From NCBI GenBank assembly GCA_002331485.1, contig DCYS01000017.1:1-20442 (forward strand): a DNA stretch of 20,442 nt. Reading direction: 5' to 3'. The stretch is from Flavobacteriales bacterium UBA2104 (GTDB lineage: Bacteria; Bacteroidota; Bacteroidia; Flavobacteriales_D; Crocinitomicaceae). The position numbers and the translations under genes were made by a program. Below are positions 1-8,056 of this stretch, piece by piece. The notes under the pieces are model-generated. The model was given only the letters and a program-made list of their open reading frames with translations, searched no databases and was not told the DNA's origin. The stretch's first letter is position 1. Each line of letters opens with the position of its first letter.

Positions 1-1
1 A

Positions 2-91
2 GAATTTGAAATTCAAGAGTTAGATAAAGATAAATTGATCATTAAGTCACTGAAGAAAGATGTTATTTCTCGCTACGAGAAGAAATTGTAG
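2..91 (+). CDS. 3' end of a CDS cut by the window edge (possibly lipocalin-like)
   Basis: An open frame enters from the left edge and stops at a TAG at 89-91, giving 29 C-terminal residues ending in SRYEKKL. The segment IQELDKDKLIIKS resembles the last strands of Bacteroidota lipocalin-like small lipoproteins, in which 'L..dkL.lks' motifs recur. This is a weak impression from very few residues. The strong terminator that follows closely supports a real gene end here. The start and most of the protein lie outside the window. Confidence 0.55.
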   Translation, partial: EFEIQELDKDKLIIKSLKKDVISRYEKKL

Positions 92-114
92 TGACAAGTT
101 CATTAAAACTATAG

Positions 115-140
115 AGCACCTTTAACGAGGTGCTTTTTTT
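115..140 (+). terminator. Rho-independent terminator
   Basis: The perfect 6-bp stem AGCACC / AGGTGCT-side GGTGCT encloses the loop TTTAACGA and is followed by a run of seven T (134-140). It lies 24 bases after the stop codon of the gene entering from the left edge, so it ends that transcript. Confidence 0.85.
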
Positions 141-148
141 ATTGCATT

Positions 149-352
149 ATGATAGAGAAGATCAGAGCAAAGATTAAAGAATTGAGTCCAGGGTTGCGCT
201 TTGTAGTTAGAGTAGCTTATCCTATAACACTTTACATATTCTTTCATTTCATCATCTTCAGAATAGCAGGGCTTGAACTGCGTATCACGCAATTTGTTTT
301 CATTCTGATCTGGGGTCTAATTGAGTGGCAATTATTCCTGAAGAAAGATTAG
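149..352 (+). CDS. Small two-helix membrane protein of unknown function
   Basis: This 67-residue frame encodes a short basic, amphipathic N-terminus (about residues 1-17) and two hydrophobic helices (about 18-40 and 46-64), ending LFLKKD. The pattern suggests a small inner-membrane protein with both ends cytoplasmic. No family is recognised. The ATG is only 9 bases after the T-run of the preceding terminator, and there is no purine-rich Shine-Dalgarno sequence, which is common in Bacteroidota. Its promoter must lie inside or upstream of the terminator region, unless read-through expresses it. It ends 20 bases before the stop of the convergent gene at 372-2729. Confidence 0.5.
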   Translation: MIEKIRAKIKELSPGLRFVVRVAYPITLYIFFHFIIFRIAGLELRITQFVFILIWGLIEWQLFLKKD

Positions 353-371
353 ATCATTTAAACTGGGTAGA

Positions 372-2729
372 TTATTCTTTGATCAACTTAACGACCTCTG
401 TACCTACATTCAAAAAGTATAAGCCGCTCGCTGCTTCATCAGATATCGTTACAATAGCTATAGCTTCATCTCCTGCAATGCTAACATCAATTGATATACG
501 CTTACCTTGAGCATCCAAAAGCTGAATATTACTCTCCTCGGTTAACGCTGAGTTAGTTATCGTAAATTTATTCGTGAACGGATTCGGTCTTACAAGCATA
601 TCAGAGAATGTTGTTTCCTCTTCAATATCAGCTATACTTCCTTCTGAGACTTCGAAAAGATCTATGGCTGCGTCTACAATGTTTACATGTGAATCATAGT
701 CAGACGTACTAAAGAATAGTTGCATAGTTGCTGTCGGAGTGATATAATCATTTACTCGAACAGAAACCGGGATCCATTGATCAAATGTTGATGGTTCCGA
801 CCCGATCTTATCGATCTCAACGAAATCTGTTCCATTCGAAAGCACTACTCGTAATGTATCATTGAATGGTTGCGCTCCGTAAAAATTAAAGAACCAACGC
901 TGATAATTAATATAGGGATCATTCATTCCCGTAATATCAAATATAGGTGAGATCAGTGTTACTTGTCCTTCAGTAACATTTCCTTCTGTCCCTGGACTAT
1001 TGTCTGTGATGAAGGCATAATTATCACAATCCAAATGACTATCTGCACTTGGATTCGGGAAGTTACCATTTACATTCTCCCCTGCAGGAATAGCTCTTTC
1101 CCAATCACCAACTTCTGCATCAGAAGTTTCAGACCAACCAAAATCGAAGGAGAAATCATCATAAATACCAGCATCTAGAGTCAATGTCACTTCTTGTGTA
1201 GAAGGATCTATAAATTCTGAGATACAATCCGTTCTATATTCCCATTTTCCTGCTGTGATCGTATAATCATCTTCGTAGTACAAGATTGTCTCTACTTGTC
1301 CTAAACCGTTAGTTTGAAATTCAAATGTGTTTTGCGTATGTTGAATTCTAACATCTGCATCAATGATCGGGTCTCCGTTAATATCTACAACATTAACGGT
1401 AAGACTGAATTCTGGCAAAGGAACGAGAGCAACATCCTGAATTACAGTATCTCCATTTGTTAATTGAGTCTGAATCGTTTGAGGCTCATAACCATATCGC
1501 TCATAAATAACATCATAGGTACCACCTTCAGCAACTCCAGTTTTATAATTACCCGCCAGGTTTGTAGTTTCCACATGTGGTTCTCCACTGATCGATACCT
1601 GCGCTCCCTGGATCGGGTTACTCGTTGAATTATCCGTTACTTGTCCTTCAAGTTTTGCAGCATGATCATAATCCGGACCTAACACGAAAAATCCGTACTC
1701 TATATCAGTAGAAATAATATTTCCTGAAGGTAAGAATGGATACGTCCCCCAATTTCCAGTTGTGAAGTCCGCTGTTCCAGGATAAGTATCATAACGACCA
1801 ACTTCAACCATATTGGATGGATCAGAGATATCGTGAACTGTTGTACCATCGGCATAGTAAGAAGTAATTAGAAAATCACCATTAACATGTGCGTTGTGCG
1901 GAACAACTCCAAAACCCGGGCTCGACTGAATTCTATCAACCTCAAAAATATTTGAAGGATCAGAAACGTCGTAAGCCGCTAGGTATGCATCAGAAACTTC
2001 ATCTGTCGTAAATACATAGTTTCCATCATCGCTTGGCCAGATGTTGTGCGCAAAACTCGAAGGTGTTTCTTTTGTCCCTAAAACAACCGGATTATTAATA
2101 TCTGTGATATCTACGATAGAAAAGAATCCATCATAGATATGTGCTAGATACATCGTGTCATTTCTTACGTATCCGTCGTGAACATACCAGTTATCAAAAG
2201 AACCAACTTCTTGAGGATTCATTGGATCAGTAAACAGATCCAGAATGATCACGCCCCCTTCTCCTCTATTTGCACCAAAAATATAACCGTATCCGTTTTC
2301 GTCAATGTAGATATTGTGAGCTGAAGACCAATTGTTACCATTCCCGAAATAATTCGTAGTAGATGTTATGGAGTTTCCTGGTAACGGAGTCAGATCTAGT
2401 ATCAATAGCCCATCATCCGCCTCAGTAGTGATGTATGCATAATCTCCAAAAACTTTTAGATCTCTCCAAACACTTTCAGAACCTTGATGCCAATATACCT
2501 CCACTGGATTTTGAGGATCAGAAATGTCGACAACTGAAACTCCTTTTGCTGCACCAACAAGAGCGTACTCATTTCCATTTTCATCCACATAACCCCACAC
2601 ATCGTTGAGCTCTGTATTGTGCATAGCGTCGTAATCGAGGGTTGAAAGAAGATTTAAATGATGGTTTTGAGAAAAAGTAATCGCAGTTAAAGCGAAAGAA
2701 AAAGCTAACAAGAAATATTTCATATTCAT
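372..2729 (-). CDS. T9SS-secreted choice-of-anchor B family protein
   Basis: The protein has 785 residues. Residues 1-21 are a Sec signal peptide ending near ITFSQ. Residues about 22-352 match the choice-of-anchor B region built of LVIVD-type repeats: 'VSVVDISDPQNPVEV', 'FSIVDITDINNPVVL' and 'TVHDISDPSNMVEV' recur at blade-like spacing, suggesting a beta-propeller. A carboxypeptidase-regulatory-like fold follows (about 358-437, starting KLEGQVTD), then a second similar beta domain (about 440-520) and a MAM/lectin-like domain (about 525-695). The last 75 residues are a T9SS type A sorting domain (VRPNPF near 713, SGLYFLNV near 769, KLIKE at the end). The protein is therefore exported across the outer membrane and attached to or released from the surface. 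Function beyond a surface or adhesive role is unknown. A second possible start is the in-frame ATG two codons later. It is probably monocistronic. Confidence 0.9.
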   Translation of the reverse strand: MNMKYFLLAFSFALTAITFSQNHHLNLLSTLDYDAMHNTELNDVWGYVDENGNEYALVGAAKGVSVVDISDPQNPVEVYWHQGSESVWRDLKVFGDYAYITTEADDGLLILDLTPLPGNSITSTTNYFGNGNNWSSAHNIYIDENGYGYIFGANRGEGGVIILDLFTDPMNPQEVGSFDNWYVHDGYVRNDTMYLAHIYDGFFSIVDITDINNPVVLGTKETPSSFAHNIWPSDDGNYVFTTDEVSDAYLAAYDVSDPSNIFEVDRIQSSPGFGVVPHNAHVNGDFLITSYYADGTTVHDISDPSNMVEVGRYDTYPGTADFTTGNWGTYPFLPSGNIISTDIEYGFFVLGPDYDHAAKLEGQVTDNSTSNPIQGAQVSISGEPHVETTNLAGNYKTGVAEGGTYDVIYERYGYEPQTIQTQLTNGDTVIQDVALVPLPEFSLTVNVVDINGDPIIDADVRIQHTQNTFEFQTNGLGQVETILYYEDDYTITAGKWEYRTDCISEFIDPSTQEVTLTLDAGIYDDFSFDFGWSETSDAEVGDWERAIPAGENVNGNFPNPSADSHLDCDNYAFITDNSPGTEGNVTEGQVTLISPIFDITGMNDPYINYQRWFFNFYGAQPFNDTLRVVLSNGTDFVEIDKIGSEPSTFDQWIPVSVRVNDYITPTATMQLFFSTSDYDSHVNIVDAAIDLFEVSEGSIADIEEETTFSDMLVRPNPFTNKFTITNSALTEESNIQLLDAQGKRISIDVSIAGDEAIAIVTISDEAASGLYFLNVGTEVVKLIKE

Positions 2730-2787
2730 AAACTATGTGAATCTAATACGTTTACAGACCTTTAATCGTTGGTCTTTATTTGGCTTT

Positions 2788-2889
2788 CTACAAGAAAAAC
2801 AGTGCTGCTATAGCAAACAGAACTACGATCAGTAGGTATTGCCAAATATCTACAAAGTATGGATAGTACTTTTTTATCCAGTCCTTCAT
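2788..2889 (-). CDS. 33-residue single-helix membrane peptide
   Basis: An ATG at 2889 opens a 34-codon frame ending in TAG at 2788-2790. It begins MKDWIKKYYPYFVDIW and ends in a hydrophobic helix (about residues 18-33, finishing AALFFL). It lies 9 bases downstream of the stop of the DUF3037-like gene, on the same strand, so it is probably the last gene of that operon. A charged, aromatic N-terminus followed by one transmembrane helix running to the C-terminus is typical of a bona fide small membrane protein. It is too short for most gene callers. No family is recognised, and the alternative is a chance frame. Confidence 0.5.
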   Translation of the reverse strand: MKDWIKKYYPYFVDIWQYLLIVVLFAIAALFFL

Positions 2890-2898
2890 CGTCACAAG

Positions 2899-3660
2899 TT
2901 ACGAATTCTCCTTGAACTGAGTGAAATTAATGAAGTCTATATTTTGAACGGTATTCTTCATTGATTCAAGTAAGTTCTTTCCTGATGCTTTACGCGGTGC
3001 AGGATGAACCACCTTAACTTTATGATCTCCAAACACTTCAGCAAGTAAGCAGATCTCATTCCACCGTTTATTAACTGTACCTTCTTTAAGATCAAGGTCC
3101 ATTCCTTTGATCAAGATCTTGTTTTCAGAAGAATACAGATCTATTTTGATCGGAATAGTAGACTCATTAATAGAAGCTGCTGTTACATCTTTATCCCAGG
3201 AACTAAATCGATTAGAACGGTAGAATGCTTTCCATTTTAAATGAAACACGGGCCTTCTATTTGTTCCGGACTTCGACCTATCTCCTAAAAAAGACTGGAC
3301 CAACGTCTCAAAAAACGACTCATTTAGCCATTCATTAATGGTTATAGGTTCACTATATTGAATCGCTCCTTTCGTTCGTTGACTCAACGCAGCAAGCCGT
3401 TCTTTAGAATAGTTAGGATCAAAAAGTAACAACTCGTTAGTCGATGTGCGGTCATCATTCACAGATCGAACCAAGTTTTTCAGATGTCTCTGGATCGAAA
3501 CATATTGATTTGCATGTATCGTTTTCTTTAATAGATCTGAACGTCGTCTAGACAAATGAATAAACGGTCCTTCTCCTCCACTGGCCAATATGCCCATTGC
3601 CAACAGTTCATCTGTCAATGAATTGGGGCGATAATATATTATTGAGTAAAATGCTTCCAT
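2899..3660 (-). CDS. DUF3037-like protein of unknown function
   Basis: The protein has 253 residues and is soluble, with no signal peptide. The N-terminus (MEAFYSIIYYRPNSLTDELL, then AMGILASGGEG) resembles the opening of DUF3037 proteins, which start with a beta strand of the type 'YSIVrY.pn...dE.vNvGv'. The rest is mixed alpha/beta without motifs that can be named. The ATG directly abuts the TAA of the upstream gene, so translation is probably coupled. DUF3037 genes are known to sit next to HipA-like genes, and that pairing fits the neighbour here, though both members are divergent. There is no catalytic motif to assign a reaction. The DUF3037 label rests on N-terminal resemblance and context only. 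Confidence 0.55.
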   Translation of the reverse strand: MEAFYSIIYYRPNSLTDELLAMGILASGGEGPFIHLSRRRSDLLKKTIHANQYVSIQRHLKNLVRSVNDDRTSTNELLLFDPNYSKERLAALSQRTKGAIQYSEPITINEWLNESFFETLVQSFLGDRSKSGTNRRPVFHLKWKAFYRSNRFSSWDKDVTAASINESTIPIKIDLYSSENKILIKGMDLDLKEGTVNKRWNEICLLAEVFGDHKVKVVHPAPRKASGKNLLESMKNTVQNIDFINFTQFKENS

Positions 3661-4365
3661 TTACAAGTTCAAAATATAGTTTTCAATATTTGCCGTTATG
3701 TAATTTCTAAAAGATGGTTCAAAACATTTAGATAATTCATTCCAATACTGATTCCTGTGATCAGGGTATAAACTCACTCTATACTTGATATCAGCCCTAA
3801 ATTTTTCATGATTCAACGCTATAAAATCTTCGAGATACTCGTTCAAGTACAATTTAATATGCTTGAAGAACATGCGCATCGCTGGATCATTAAGTCCTAC
3901 TGAGTTGATATCCTGAGGTTCAAATGCTATACTTCCTTTATTCTTCTGAGGAAAAGCATGCGCTACAAATCGATCCTTTTTACCTGGAATAATAAGTTTA
4001 CTTGAAGGTCCGAAAACAGGAAAGAACATATCAAATAAATACATATCGAATAGCGCACGTGGCCTTATAAAACGATTAAACTGTCTTTTCTTTTTCCACT
4101 GATAAGTTAACCAACTATCAACCTCAATACAGCCAGATATTTCCTCACAGCACAAGTATTTCTTTCCTCTTAGCGAGAAAGAGCCACTCCTCAATAATTC
4201 AACCTTAAAATGCTCCATCATAAAGCTATATAGCTCGGCGACAATATGGTTCTCACCATTAAAAGGTTCGTAAAGCAAGAATTGTTTAAGTTCTGTTGTA
4301 AAAAGAACAGTTGGATTCTTTCGAATAGATGAAGATATAGTCAACGGCTTTAACTCCTGGATCAT
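3661..4365 (-). CDS. Divergent HipA-like (HipA_2-type) protein, possibly a pseudokinase
   Basis: The protein has 234 soluble residues. Its layout recalls the short HipA_2 kinases of Bacteroidota: a beta-rich N-lobe (LFTTELKQFLLYEPF), a helix with a conserved-looking Glu (HIVAELYSFMMEHF), a helix ALFDMYLFDMFFP where active members have 'FDiWlaNeDR..NN', a strand pair (KLIIPG..FVAHAF) where active members place the metal-binding 'iDHg', and a C-terminal helical region. The Asp-Arg and downstream Asp expected for phosphotransfer are not visible, so it may be catalytically dead or a different fold. Its start overlaps the stop of pcm in an ATGA, and the DUF3037-like gene follows without a gap. The family call is inference from layout and the neighbour. 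The gene itself is solid because of the tight operon. Confidence 0.45.
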   Translation of the reverse strand: MIQELKPLTISSSIRKNPTVLFTTELKQFLLYEPFNGENHIVAELYSFMMEHFKVELLRSGSFSLRGKKYLCCEEISGCIEVDSWLTYQWKKKRQFNRFIRPRALFDMYLFDMFFPVFGPSSKLIIPGKKDRFVAHAFPQKNKGSIAFEPQDINSVGLNDPAMRMFFKHIKLYLNEYLEDFIALNHEKFRADIKYRVSLYPDHRNQYWNELSKCFEPSFRNYITANIENYILNL

Positions 4366-5006
4366 TTTGCTGTTTTCTCTAACATGGGAACAAAGCTAAA
4401 ATCACCGTATTCCGTTTTTGTCCATTCTTTATCATTGCTGTACTCAAAAACAGTCATTACCTGTTGCTCTCCTTCACCAATTGGAATCACGATCCTTCCA
4501 CCCGGCTTCACCTGTTCTTTCAATGCATCAGGCAGGAACGGTGCTCCACACGTAACGATCACACTATCATAAGGAGCATAAGAAGGTTGACCTTTGTATC
4601 CATCACCATAAAACAGTTTTGGTGTATATCCGAGGTCATGAATAATTCGTTTTGCCTTCAAAAACAATTCTCTTTGTCTTTCAATTGAAACCAGTCGAGC
4701 CCCCATTGCGCAGAGAATAGCAGTTTGAAAACCACTCCCCGTCCCGATCTCAAGGATACGATCACCTCTTTTCACCTTCAGCAGCTCAGATTGAAATGCA
4801 ACTGTATAAGGATGACTGATCGTTTGTCCCGCACCAATTTGAAATGCTGTATTTGAATAAGCTTGATTTATAAAAGCCAGATCCAGAAAGAAGTGACGTG
4901 GGACCTTATCAAATGCCTCTAGCACATTTTTGTCCGTTATCCCTCGCTTCTCTAACTCCTCGATGAGTTTTCTCCGCATCCCTTTATGTCTGTAACTGTC
5001 TTCCAT
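4362..5006 (-). CDS. pcm: Protein-L-isoaspartate O-methyltransferase
   Basis: This enzyme uses S-adenosylmethionine to methylate L-isoaspartyl residues in damaged proteins and so starts their repair. The 214-residue protein is close to the usual family length. It shows the PCMT signature: VPRHFFLD near residues 35-42, the substrate and methyl site region GAGQTISHPYTVAFQ, SAM motif I LEIGTGSGFQTAIL, the acidic motif II end VSIERQ, motif 'GDGYKG', and the C-terminal PGGRIVIPIG. I chose the ATG at 5006 (MEDSYRHKGMRRKL). The in-frame GTG at 5036 adds ten residues not usual in Bacteroidota homologues, and a TAnnTTTG box lies between the two candidates. It is the first gene of an operon with the HipA-like gene, overlapping it by ATGA. 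Confidence 0.93.
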   Translation of the reverse strand: MEDSYRHKGMRRKLIEELEKRGITDKNVLEAFDKVPRHFFLDLAFINQAYSNTAFQIGAGQTISHPYTVAFQSELLKVKRGDRILEIGTGSGFQTAILCAMGARLVSIERQRELFLKAKRIIHDLGYTPKLFYGDGYKGQPSYAPYDSVIVTCGAPFLPDALKEQVKPGGRIVIPIGEGEQQVMTVFEYSNDKEWTKTEYGDFSFVPMLEKTAK

Positions 5007-5012
5007 ATACAG

Positions 5013-5020
5013 CAAAAATA
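5013..5020 (-). promoter_or_regulatory. Candidate -7 box for the pcm operon
   Basis: On the minus strand this reads TATTTTTG, a full match to the Bacteroidota -7 element TAnnTTTG. It sits 7 bases upstream of the ATG at 5006, giving a nearly leaderless transcript. No TTTG -33 element is found at the expected distance, so support is partial. Confidence 0.35.
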
Positions 5021-5118
5021 AGGTTTCGCTATTCACTGATTCTTTAATCTAAGAGTTTTTTTCGATAATCGATTGTTAACAGTAAAATTCATCAAGAGTC
5101 ATATTTGAATCGAATTCT

Positions 5119-5126
5119 TATTTTTG
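5119..5126 (+). promoter_or_regulatory. Candidate -7 box for the polytopic membrane protein gene
   Basis: TATTTTTG matches TAnnTTTG in full, 16 bases upstream of the TTG start at 5143. A TTTG at 5104-5107 is only 11 bases upstream of the box, too close to serve as a normal -33 element. The box is divergent from the pcm candidate about 100 bases away. Confidence 0.35.
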
Positions 5127-5142
5127 TTGAAAACCTACGTTT

Positions 5143-6636
5143 TTGAACACTGCATTACTCATATTTTATTTACTGTTAACGCTTTACATTGCCTGGAGGA
5201 TCAATAAGAAGTATATCCCAGAAACCAATTCGTTGATCTTACCTGCTGCCCTCGTGTTCAAATACATTTACGCTTTTTTCTTTTATTTTATCTATACCGT
5301 CTATTACGGCGGTGGAGAACTCACTGCTGACGCTGGACGCTTCTTCGAGGAATCAAAGATACTTCACGAGGTTTTCTATACATCTCCAGGGGACTTTTTT
5401 CAGTTTTTGTTCGGACTTAACAATGCCCCAGAATTCATAAACACCTACTTATCTCAAACCAATCATTGGAATGCAGGAGAGCAGTTTTTACTGAATGATT
5501 CACGCAATGTCATGCGTGCAAATGCACTCTTTCTATTTATTAGCAATGGCAGTGTTTACGTACATTTTCTACTCTTCAGCTTTGCTTCGTTTCTAGGTGG
5601 TATAGATCTGTATCAATTCGTAAAACGTCATAGCAACATACCAAAGACATTGCTATTACTGATCATTCTTCTTGCACCGAGCATTGCCTTTTGGAGTAGC
5701 AGCATAATCAAAGAACCGCTTTTGATCCTGGGATTGTTCATCTTTATCCGTGGAGTTTTTGATGCTTTACCGATAAAAAGAAGGTTATGGAGAATCTTAC
5801 TGGGTGGTATATTACTGATCGGATTTAAACCCTATGTATTTATTGCTGTAATGGTCGGACTTGGATTCTACCTGATTTTCTCTCGATTGACCAGGTATCA
5901 GCTTACTAATTTGATCATTTTCACTGCAGTAGGACTTGCTTCGCTTTATTTCACTGGAAGTCTAAATAAGATGACACATGTGATCTCAAAACAACAAGAA
6001 GACTTTATAAACGTGAGAGATGGAGGTTTATATCTCGACGCCGGACCAAACAAATATTACTACATCTACTATAATAACAGGTCAAATTTTAAAATTGAAG
6101 GTAAAAAAGCAGTCCTTGTGAAGCCTTCAGGTGCTATGATCATGAACATTGATAACAACTTTGACCGAAGACCACTAAAGTTAAAGCAAGTGGGCGATAC
6201 TTTTGACATTGAAGTTTTTATGACCAAGGCAGGTAGCGGTTTTGAAATAACTCCGATCAAAGATGATCTAGGAACCATGATCACAATGATTCCCGAAGTA
6301 CTCTTTAATACTTATGTCCGACCTCTTCCTCACCGATATAAGAACTGGCTTACAATGCCCGCTTTTATCGAGAATATCATTTATATACTGGCTTTAATAC
6401 TTGCCTTCACACTCTACAGAAACAGTACATCAACTATCGTAAATCGTAAATTGTGGAGTATGGCGATCATTGCAGTTACAATTTCACTGATCGTAGGTTG
6501 GACGACCCCTGTTGCGGGAGCTGTAGTGCGTTACATCATACCAGCGCAAGCACTTTTATTAGTGATTATTCTAATAAAATTTGACTGGAAACAATTTGTA
6601 TCTAATCTATTTTCAAGTACTAGAGAACGATCCTGA
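5143..6636 (+). CDS. Polytopic membrane protein, possibly polysaccharide polymerase/GT-C-like
   Basis: The protein has 497 residues with roughly nine to eleven hydrophobic helices. There is a helix at the N-terminus, another at about 32-55, an external segment (about 56-125) with YYGGGELTADAGRFF, helices between about 128 and 272, an extracytoplasmic beta-rich domain (about 275-390), and three C-terminal helices (about 400-490). The sequence PSIAFWSSSIIKEPLLILGL recalls the 'FW.s...KE.l..l' motif of EpsG/Wzy-like and GT-C membrane enzymes, so a role in surface polysaccharide assembly is possible but unproven. The frame starts with TTG; no in-frame ATG exists upstream or in the first 120 codons, and that first stretch is clearly coding. 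The last 17 bases overlap the 3' end of the opposite-strand sensor gene. Confidence 0.75.
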   Translation: MNTALLIFYLLLTLYIAWRINKKYIPETNSLILPAALVFKYIYAFFFYFIYTVYYGGGELTADAGRFFEESKILHEVFYTSPGDFFQFLFGLNNAPEFINTYLSQTNHWNAGEQFLLNDSRNVMRANALFLFISNGSVYVHFLLFSFASFLGGIDLYQFVKRHSNIPKTLLLLIILLAPSIAFWSSSIIKEPLLILGLFIFIRGVFDALPIKRRLWRILLGGILLIGFKPYVFIAVMVGLGFYLIFSRLTRYQLTNLIIFTAVGLASLYFTGSLNKMTHVISKQQEDFINVRDGGLYLDAGPNKYYYIYYNNRSNFKIEGKKAVLVKPSGAMIMNIDNNFDRRPLKLKQVGDTFDIEVFMTKAGSGFEITPIKDDLGTMITMIPEVLFNTYVRPLPHRYKNWLTMPAFIENIIYILALILAFTLYRNSTSTIVNRKLWSMAIIAVTISLIVGWTTPVAGAVVRYIIPAQALLLVIILIKFDWKQFVSNLFSSTRERS

Positions 6637-8056
6637 ATTCGGTACCTTCATTAGGAGTTGAACGTACAGAAATCTGACCTTCATGCATATTGATAATGTT
6701 GAATGTCGCCGTCATTCCCAATCCAAGACCATCTTTGCGATTTGTAAAGAACGGATCAAATAAATTAGATTGAGTCTCTTCGTCCATTCCTTTACCATTG
6801 TCTTGTATGAATAGAACAGGTCGATCTTCATCTTCCGTTAAGATCACAGAAAGCTTTGGACGATCCACATCATTCATTGCTTCGATCGCATTGATTATAA
6901 TGTTTACAAATGCGATCTTAAGTTTTTCCGGATCCCATCTACCTTCAATTGACTCATCTGGTAAAACAACATCCAGATCTACGTTCAACAGGTCTATTCG
7001 ATCCTGACAGAATTCAATTGCTGCATTCAAAATAGACTCGAGCGTAGTATGAACGAGCTCTAACTCAGGTGGACGAGCAGATTTCAACAGATCATCGATC
7101 AAAGTAGAGATACGCTTTGTATTTCGAGAGATCATGGACTGAAAGACTTCAGCATCTTCCATTTTCTTTGTAATCTCTTCCAGTTCACCCAAAGCAAGGT
7201 TTATATTGGTCAGTGGATTTCTTACTTCATGAGCGATCATTCGGGCCATTCGACCAGTCATACTTAGCTTTTCAACCTTCTTTAACTCTTGTTCTTTTTC
7301 CATCATTGCTGTTACATCATTAATAGCAACGTGATAACGAACACTTTCAGGGTCTTTACCCTCTGGCATATGAGCCATAGAGAGTATTACAGTAATATCT
7401 TTTTTACCATCATACATACTCGTCTTAAATCCCTGTACGAATCCATCTTTTTGGAGACGTTGAATTAGTCCGGCAAAATCAAATTCATATTTGAAGAGAT
7501 CCTTAAATGGAGAATCCAATAAGTGATGTTCATCCGTATCCTGATCATGGAAAACATTTACAAAAGCAGCATTATATTCTTCTATCTGATAATTATCATT
7601 TAGGATTAGAATTGGCTCCATGCTTAGCTCAAACAGGCTTCTGTATTTTTTCTCCTGAGCACTGATGTACTGTTGCTGATTGTATCGCTCCATAGCGTAT
7701 CTCAACGAACGCTCCAACGTATCCACTCGGATCTCCTTTTTAACAATGAAATCTGAAGCACCCTTCTCCATTGCTTTCTCATCCACCTGGATGTTTCCAG
7801 CTCCTGTCAATAGTATTAGAGGTTTTAAGAAATCTCTGCTTCGCACCTTCTCGATCACTTCGATCCCCTCTCCTTTTCCAAGGAAATGGTCGATCAAATA
7901 TAAATCGTGTTCCCCTTTAAGTATTTCTTTCTCGGCAAGATCATAGTCATTACACCAAAACACATCATAATCCTGTGTTTTGATCTTGGACAAATGATGA
8001 CTCATGATCACATAGTCATCTTCATCGTCATCTATGATCAATACTCTCACACTCAT
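6620..8056 (-). CDS. Soluble hybrid: receiver-PAS-histidine kinase
   Basis: The protein has 478 residues and no membrane segment. Domains in order: a receiver (1-122) with acidic pocket D9-D11, phosphoacceptor D56, T84 and K106; a PAS domain (about 135-250); a HisKA dimerisation domain with the H-box AHEVRNPL (His276); and a HATPase domain with an N-box near FVNIIINAIEAM, G1 DNGKGMD and G2 GLGLGM (443-448). It ends at the ATP-domain's last strand (TEFRIVL). With the receiver ahead of the kinase, it can accept phosphate from an upstream kinase and change its own kinase output. Its start overlaps the stop of the upstream kinase by ATGA, and it is last in a four-gene signalling operon. Its 3' end overlaps the convergent membrane protein gene by 17 bases. 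Confidence 0.93.
   Translation of the reverse strand: MSVRVLIIDDDEDDYVIMSHHLSKIKTQDYDVFWCNDYDLAEKEILKGEHDLYLIDHFLGKGEGIEVIEKVRSRDFLKPLILLTGAGNIQVDEKAMEKGASDFIVKKEIRVDTLERSLRYAMERYNQQQYISAQEKKYRSLFELSMEPILILNDNYQIEEYNAAFVNVFHDQDTDEHHLLDSPFKDLFKYEFDFAGLIQRLQKDGFVQGFKTSMYDGKKDITVILSMAHMPEGKDPESVRYHVAINDVTAMMEKEQELKKVEKLSMTGRMARMIAHEVRNPLTNINLALGELEEITKKMEDAEVFQSMISRNTKRISTLIDDLLKSARPPELELVHTTLESILNAAIEFCQDRIDLLNVDLDVVLPDESIEGRWDPEKLKIAFVNIIINAIEAMNDVDRPKLSVILTEDEDRPVLFIQDNGKGMDEETQSNLFDPFFTNRKDGLGLGMTATFNIINMHEGQISVRSTPNEGTEFRIVL

Noticed and set aside
2756..2775. Hairpin AGACC-N10-GGTCT as terminator of the pcm operon
   Set aside because: The stem is only 5 bp with a 10-base loop, and the T-rich tail lies on the plus strand, where no gene needs termination.
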